Below, piece by piece: positions 6,804 through 10,354 of a stretch of DNA of 10,354 bases; positions within the stretch are counted from its first letter, which is position 1; each line of letters begins with the position of its first letter. This DNA is from Nitrososphaeria archaeon (GTDB lineage: Archaea > Thermoproteota > Nitrososphaeria > Geothermarchaeales > JDFR-13), in contig JALTNJ010000236.1 of the NCBI GenBank assembly GCA_027000765.1, positions 1 through 10,354 of the forward strand. The letters run 5' to 3'. The notes under the pieces are model-generated. The model made no database searches, was not told where the DNA came from, and saw only the letters and a program-made list of their open reading frames with translations. The translations under genes and the position numbers were made by a program.

Positions 6804-7543
6804 AGTGACCCTTTATCCTTATCCGGTTTTTTACTGGTTAAGGCAGCGCTAAATTCCCTATGGAATGCAAGCGCCAACTCCTCCATCTTCCTAAGATCAA
6901 TATCTAGATGTAGAATCCTGGATAATATCCTTAATACAGCAAGAGGCGCTATATAGTCACGGGCATTTGTTAAATATGTTTCACCCATTAAAACAACCCC
7001 ATCTATACCATGTTTCTTACCATATCCTATAAGTAGGCCGTTCACTCCAGATATAACTCCTTCTCCTTGCATGGGTATCACACCATACAACCGTAGCTCC
7101 TCAAGCAATTCTCTTTTCGTGGCAACTCCATATACCGATACCTCCCACTTATAGGAGAATATCGGCGTGGCTGCTAAGGTGTATATAATGGGAGGCTTGT
7201 ATTCCAAGAGCGTCTCAACGACCTTTCGTGATAGCTCATGCTGCCACTCTGGAGAAGGTGGTTGTGTAACTCCAGTAAACAATATATAGTCTTCTCCCCC
7301 TATATTGGCGTGGTAGAATGTGAAGAGTTCGCTCATTAAATCATCTACAACTCCGTCGTGGGTAGTAATTATTGGGGATGCTAAATAACCCGCCTCTATA
7401 TTCCCAATTTTACGGGCGTTAAAAACCTCTATTAAATAATCTACCGCCTGTTTACCAGTAAGCCCCATCCCAGGAAGCCCAGCTATTATAATTGGTTTAT
7501 CTACCTGCCCCAGCTCTAAATCTAGGGATATCTCAAGCTTCAT
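6788..7543 (-). CDS. PAC2-family protein (proteasome assembly chaperone-like)
   Basis: The protein is 251 residues, close to the usual family size. Family marks are the N-terminal PIIIAGLPGMGLTG (17-30) with a glycine-rich loop, LASPI (54-58), the EGVISGVNGLLIGYG block (161-175) and VVLMGETYL (183-191), followed by a helical C-terminus ending in a charged tail rich in Lys and Asp. PAC2 proteins are related to eukaryotic proteasome assembly chaperones; the job of most archaeal members is not settled, so only the family is assigned. The start is set at ATG 7543 by a good ribosome-binding site; the frame stays open a further 37 codons upstream to a TTG, but that stretch (many Cys, Asn, Lys) does not look like the family N-terminus. 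The gene diverges from the lipid synthase gene and converges with etfB, so it is probably its own transcription unit. Confidence 0.85.
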   Translation of the reverse strand: MKLEISLDLELGQVDKPIIIAGLPGMGLTGKQAVDYLIEVFNARKIGNIEAGYLASPIITTHDGVVDDLMSELFTFYHANIGGEDYILFTGVTQPPSPEWQHELSRKVVETLLEYKPPIIYTLAATPIFSYKWEVSVYGVATKRELLEELRLYGVIPMQGEGVISGVNGLLIGYGKKHGIDGVVLMGETYLTNARDYIAPLAVLRILSRILHLDIDLRKMEELALAFHREFSAALTSKKPDKDKGSLGYIS

Positions 7544-7550
7544 TCTATAT

Positions 7551-7558
7551 TCCTCACC
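7551..7558 (-). promoter_or_regulatory. Shine-Dalgarno sequence that sets the PAC2 gene start
   Basis: On the - strand this reads GGTGAGGA, with a 7-nt spacer to ATG 7543. It supports the shorter protein rather than the in-frame TTG start at 7654. Confidence 0.6.
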
Positions 7559-7700
7559 ACTCAATAATTTTTTATTATCCCGTAATTTATTAAGAATACA
7601 AAAACTCAATTTAACAGAGTACATTACACACGTTCCCGGTCTAAGCACCTCCAATTAATAATGCTAATGAATTATAATTAAAAATGGTCTTTATCAAATA

Positions 7701-7710
7701 ATTATATACC
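7701..7710 (-). promoter_or_regulatory. Possible TATA element for the PAC2 gene
   Basis: The - strand reads GGTATATAAT, which would place a transcript start near 7676-7680 and give the PAC2 gene a leader of about 135 nt. The same bases read TTATATAC on the + strand, so the element could instead be a second rightward promoter. An alternative leftward TATA-like sequence, CTTAATAAATT, lies at 7584-7594. Confidence 0.3.
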
Positions 7711-7730
7711 CTTAACCGTATTAATTGTGT

Positions 7731-7745
7731 GAAAAACTTATATAT
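7731..7745 (+). promoter_or_regulatory. BRE/TATA promoter of the tetraether synthase-like gene
   Basis: GAAAAA (7731-7736) followed by CTTATATAT (7737-7745) fits the archaeal TFB-recognition element plus TATA box. Transcription would be expected to begin about 25 nt downstream, near 7765-7770, leaving a leader of roughly 55-60 nt before ATG 7826. Confidence 0.65.
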
Positions 7746-7812
7746 CTAGTCTGGAATTAGAATACCTTTTAGGAAAATATTGGTTAAATTGATGTTTTCT
7801 ATTATTAGTTAT

Positions 7813-7820
7813 AGGTGGAG
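7813..7820 (+). promoter_or_regulatory. Shine-Dalgarno sequence that sets the tetraether synthase-like start
   Basis: AGGTGGAG precedes ATG 7826 by 5 nt. The in-frame GTG at 7820-7822 overlaps the site and is rejected as the start. Confidence 0.65.
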
Positions 7821-7825
7821 TGTTT

Positions 7826-9700
7826 ATGGAAACAGTTGAAAAAGACGTTGGTATATCCAGCGTCAGTAGATATATAGATGAGGATGGTAGGGTTAAGTAT
7901 CCCCTGTTGGCAGATAACAGGGATCTACATATATTTGAGTTGGTGGGGAAAAAGGTTTTGGAAAAGTCTCTGTTCCCGGAGAAGGGAAAGGATTTTGACG
8001 TAAAGTTAGGTGATTTCCCTGGTGTTAAGGATGGAGAGAAATTAATAAGAAAGACTCTCAGCATATGTCCTGAATGTAGAAGCCTGGTGAGGGCAGTTCT
8101 ATTAGAAAGGGATAATAAGGTTTATATTAGGAAGCTATGCCCAGATCATGGTGAATTAGAGGAGATATATTGGGGAGACGCTGAATTTTATCACCTTAAG
8201 AGTAAGGAGGCTGATGAGGGAAGGGGTATTGAAAACCCTTATCTGGAGATTAAGAATGCATGTCCATTTAACTGTGGACTCTGTCCAAGGCATAGGTCAC
8301 ATACCGCGTTGTTGAACCTCGCCGTGACAAACCGGTGTCATTTGGGATGCTGGTACTGCTTCTTCTATGCACAGGTAGCAGGCTATGTATATGAGCCTAC
8401 TCTCGAGCATATTAGGTTTATGCTTGAAGTGGCTAGGAGGCAGAGGCCTATTCCAGCTAAGGCGGTGCAGATTACGGGCGGAGAACCGACTATGAGGGAG
8501 GATATCGTTGAGATAGTTAAGCTGGCCCGTGAACTCGGGTATGAGCATGTCCAGCTAAACACTACAGGGATAACCTTTGCGTTTAACCCGAAGCTTGCAA
8601 AAGAGCTTAGGGAGGCGGGTGTAAACACGATCTACATGAGTTTCGATGGAGTATCACCAATTACAAATCCAAAGAATCATTGGGAAGTTCCATATATCCT
8701 CGATTCTCTAAAGGAGGCTAAGATGGGTGTAGTCTTAGTACCTACCGTGATAAAGAGCGTTAACCTTAATGAAGTTGGTGCTATGGTTAAGTTTGGCCTA
8801 AAGTTTAATGATGTGATTAGAGGCGTGAATTTCCAGCCGATATCTCTAGTTGGTAGAGTTCCTAGGAAGGAGAGGGAGCGGCTGAGGGTCACTATTCCAG
8901 AGGTTATTAAAGAGATTGAGAATCAGACAGAGGGCCAGATTCGTCTTGAAGATTGGTATACCGTGCCTATAACAATCCCCATAAGTAGATTTGTCGAGGC
9001 TGTGACGGGTAGGCCACAGTTCACGATGTCCAACCACTTTGCGTGTGGTGCCGCGACATATGTAGTTCAGGATAGGAAGACTGGTAGGATAACAGCGATT
9101 CCCCAATTTATTGACGTCTACTCCTTATCCGATTATCTGAGGGAGTTAACCGATTATATCAAGAAGGGAGGCAGTAGAAGACTTGCTAAGATGAAGCTTT
9201 TAATGAGGCTAAACCGGTTTGTAGATTGGGATAAGACTCCTGAGCAGCTTAGGAAGAGGAAACGTATCCTCCGAATCCTATACAACGTGTTTGCTCGGCA
9301 TAACTATGAGGCTCTCGGCGAGTTCCACTTCAACTCACTCTTCCTTGGAATGATGCATTTCATGGATGAATATAACTATGATGTCGCTAGGGTTGAGCGC
9401 TGCGATATACATTATGTCACTCCCGATGGAAGGGTCGTTCCATTCTGTACGTTCAACGTCTTCCCAGAGATATATAGGGATAAGGCTCAGAAACTATATA
9501 GTATGCCTCTAAATGAATACCTAAAGTTGAAGGGAATAAGGAGCATTGCGGTTGAGAGGTATAAACGTAATATTAGGAAGCTGGAGGCTGGAGAACCCTA
9601 TAAACGCTACTATGACGGATTCTGGGATCCTGAATCCCTATCTTATGAGGAGAAGAAAAAGATATCTATGAAGTTTGGAGTCCCAGTTATAGAGGACTAG
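7826..9700 (+). CDS. tes: Radical SAM enzyme, tetraether lipid synthase (Tes) family
   Basis: The 624-residue protein has the radical SAM motif CHLGCWYC (C171, C175, C178) and the GGEP loop (218-221). Around it lie blocks I recognise from the archaeal Tes family: N-terminal CPEC (81-84) with CPDHG (105-109), CPFNCGLC (146-153), GYVYEPT (186-192), VRGVNFQP-like IRGVNFQPIS (331-340), TIPEVIKEIENQTEG (356-370), PISRFVEA (385-392), CGAATY (407-412), and C-terminal GMMHFMDEYNYD (508-519), CDIHYVTPDG (526-535) and PFCTFN (539-544). Tes couples two diether lipid chains by C-C bond formation to make membrane-spanning tetraethers (GDGT), which fits a thermophilic archaeon. The extra cysteine sets would hold auxiliary iron-sulfur and/or rubredoxin-like iron sites, as described for the characterised enzyme. 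No transmembrane helix is obvious; it would act at the inner face of the membrane. A paralogue with a different lipid substrate is the main alternative. It has its own promoter and is followed closely by a small gene. Confidence 0.8.
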   Translation: METVEKDVGISSVSRYIDEDGRVKYPLLADNRDLHIFELVGKKVLEKSLFPEKGKDFDVKLGDFPGVKDGEKLIRKTLSICPECRSLVRAVLLERDNKVYIRKLCPDHGELEEIYWGDAEFYHLKSKEADEGRGIENPYLEIKNACPFNCGLCPRHRSHTALLNLAVTNRCHLGCWYCFFYAQVAGYVYEPTLEHIRFMLEVARRQRPIPAKAVQITGGEPTMREDIVEIVKLARELGYEHVQLNTTGITFAFNPKLAKELREAGVNTIYMSFDGVSPITNPKNHWEVPYILDSLKEAKMGVVLVPTVIKSVNLNEVGAMVKFGLKFNDVIRGVNFQPISLVGRVPRKERERLRVTIPEVIKEIENQTEGQIRLEDWYTVPITIPISRFVEAVTGRPQFTMSNHFACGAATYVVQDRKTGRITAIPQFIDVYSLSDYLRELTDYIKKGGSRRLAKMKLLMRLNRFVDWDKTPEQLRKRKRILRILYNVFARHNYEALGEFHFNSLFLGMMHFMDEYNYDVARVERCDIHYVTPDGRVVPFCTFNVFPEIYRDKAQKLYSMPLNEYLKLKGIRSIAVERYKRNIRKLEAGEPYKRYYDGFWDPESLSYEEKKKISMKFGVPVIED

Positions 9701-9706
9701 TATATC

Positions 9707-9712
9707 GGTGGA
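9707..9712 (+). promoter_or_regulatory. Shine-Dalgarno sequence that sets the start of the 135-residue gene
   Basis: GGTGGA lies 6 nt before ATG 9719. An in-frame GTG at 9713 directly abuts it and leaves no spacer. Confidence 0.6.
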
Positions 9713-9718
9713 GTGGCC

Positions 9719-10126
9719 ATGGAGGCATATGGCTTCTACCTAGAATACTACAATAAATACCAGAAGTTCTCATATAGAATTAGCCATAAGGCATGTGGTA
9801 GAAGCGGTGAAAACTGGATTGAGTTAGAAGGAGACAATGTGGAACTGGATGAGACAGGCATCTTATTTTTTGAGAGGCTCTTCGCTTCTCCCCTCAAAAT
9901 AGCTTATGTAGACCTGGTTTCGGCTGATGAGACGAAGCTAAATACCTGGAGATATCGGTTTGACGGCCCTATAGTTCTTATTCATAAGGTGGTTTGGCGT
10001 CACCTAGATGATCTGACAACATATATCGTATATATGTCGGATGAAGAGGGTGAGCGCATCATCCACTTGGATGAAAATGAGGAGATAAAGGAGTTCTTCA
10101 CGAGGCTAGGCATTCCAGTGTTTTAG
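9719..10126 (+). CDS. Unknown protein, 135 residues, downstream of the tetraether synthase-like gene
   Basis: I do not recognise the family. The protein is acidic and rich in Tyr, Phe and Trp, with no signal peptide and no transmembrane segment. It holds a single Cys (C26), no metal-binding cluster and no catalytic motif. The pattern looks like a run of beta strands (about 16-24, 32-45, 59-68, 75-80, 85-94, 100-107, 113-118) ended by a short helix (120-130), which resembles a PH/GRAM-type barrel, but this is a guess from strand periodicity only. It begins 18 nt after the tes-like stop with a good ribosome-binding site and no separate promoter visible, so it is probably cotranscribed and might assist or regulate lipid synthesis (inference). 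Its last 21 nt overlap the end of the convergent - strand gene. It uses the same AGG/AGA and ATA codons as its neighbours, supporting a real gene. Confidence 0.75.
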   Translation: MEAYGFYLEYYNKYQKFSYRISHKACGRSGENWIELEGDNVELDETGILFFERLFASPLKIAYVDLVSADETKLNTWRYRFDGPIVLIHKVVWRHLDDLTTYIVYMSDEEGERIIHLDENEEIKEFFTRLGIPVF

Positions 10127-10333
10127 GATCTCTTCGCATAAGTTACACTCCTCGTTGTTAGCGGTCGGCTCTATTAGCGTATGGTACTCACATAGATAAC
10201 CCTTCTTCATTATATAGAGTATTAGCTTATTTATCTCTAGGATAAGCTCTTGAGAAGATAGCTTCTCTCTATAAAGCCTCTCAGATAATTCTTCAATCAT
10301 CTTATTAATCTCAGTATTCTGGAGATAATCCAT
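10106..10333 (-). CDS. Small unknown protein with a possible Cys/His metal site
   Basis: The 75-residue frame starts at ATG 10333 behind a clear GAGGGGG ribosome-binding site. The first two thirds (about 6-43) look like two amphipathic helices rich in Glu, Lys, Leu and Ile. The C-terminal third has C48-x2-H51 and C63-x2-C66, plus H72, a spacing that could bind zinc. I do not know the family. The frame is open and the composition protein-like, and it does not sit antisense to a gene except for the 21-nt tail overlap with the + strand gene, so it is more than a chance frame. Anything further upstream on its strand lies outside the window. A DNA-, RNA- or protein-binding accessory role is possible but not shown. 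Confidence 0.6.
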   Translation of the reverse strand: MDYLQNTEINKMIEELSERLYREKLSSQELILEINKLILYIMKKGYLCEYHTLIEPTANNEECNLCEEILKHWNA

Positions 10334-10339
10334 GTACTT

Positions 10340-10346
10340 CCCCCTC
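10340..10346 (-). promoter_or_regulatory. Shine-Dalgarno sequence for the 75-residue gene
   Basis: On the - strand this reads GAGGGGG with a 6-nt spacer to ATG 10333. It is the main evidence that this small frame is translated. Confidence 0.5.
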
Positions 10347-10354
10347 GACCTAGT

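Larger units (their letters stand above)
7544..7825. other. Divergent AT-rich intergenic region
   Basis: These 282 nt separate the - strand PAC2 gene from the + strand tetraether synthase-like gene. The stretch is much richer in A and T than the flanking genes. It contains one strong rightward BRE/TATA element, a second TATA-like element readable on either strand, and the ribosome-binding sites of both genes. I see no tRNA, no hairpin-rich riboswitch-like fold and no convincing additional gene. A GGAGGTG on the - strand (7647-7653) has no start codon at a proper distance except the beginning of a 7-codon frame. Confidence 0.6.

Noticed and set aside
7624..7653. Leader peptide gene after the - strand GGAGGTG
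   Set aside because: The only frame at about 14-nt spacing is a 7-codon GTG frame, too short and too distant to support.
7544..7654. Upstream TTG-start extension of the PAC2 gene by 37 residues
   Set aside because: The added residues do not look like the family N-terminus, the TTG precedes rather than follows the GGAGGTG, and ATG 7543 has its own well-spaced ribosome-binding site.

Overview
The window looks like a chromosomal segment from a thermophilic archaeon, most likely of the Thermoproteota (TACK) side. The supporting signs are an archaeal BRE/TATA promoter, GGTG-type Shine-Dalgarno sequences, arginine coded mostly by AGG/AGA and isoleucine often by ATA, Hdr- and PAC2-family proteins, and a radical SAM enzyme closely resembling tetraether lipid synthase. 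The lineage cannot be fixed further from the sequence alone. There is no sign of mobile elements, CRISPR arrays, rRNA or tRNA.

Left block, bases 1-6754, + strand, one tightly packed operon of redox genes. It contains the 3' end of a 2-oxoacid:ferredoxin oxidoreductase gamma subunit, a 1136-residue HdrA-HdrA-ferredoxin-MvhD fusion, an HdrC-HdrB fusion, and the alpha and beta subunits of an electron transfer flavoprotein. Gaps are 13 nt or less and several stop and start codons touch or overlap. The domain content is that of a soluble flavin/iron-sulfur electron-bifurcating or confurcating machine. The large fusion resembles QmoA joined to QmoB. The HdrCB protein would carry the thiol/disulfide-type (or other) site, EtfAB would exchange electrons with a flavin dehydrogenase or NAD(H), and ferredoxin would connect to 2-oxoacid oxidation. 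No membrane subunit, hydrogenase or formate dehydrogenase is present, so the EtfAB-Hdr pairing is the most interesting system here.

Middle, bases 6755-7825. A PAC2-family gene lies on the - strand, converging on etfB across a 33-nt gap. It diverges from the next gene across a 282-nt AT-rich intergenic region that holds a clear BRE/TATA promoter for the rightward gene.

Right block, bases 7826-10354. The radical SAM tetraether-lipid-synthase-like gene is followed 18 nt downstream by a 135-residue gene of unknown function, probably cotranscribed. A 75-residue - strand gene with a Cys/His metal-site pattern then converges on it with a 21-nt overlap. The left block is about energy metabolism, the right block about membrane lipid biosynthesis. 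Nothing in the sequence ties the two together beyond adjacency.
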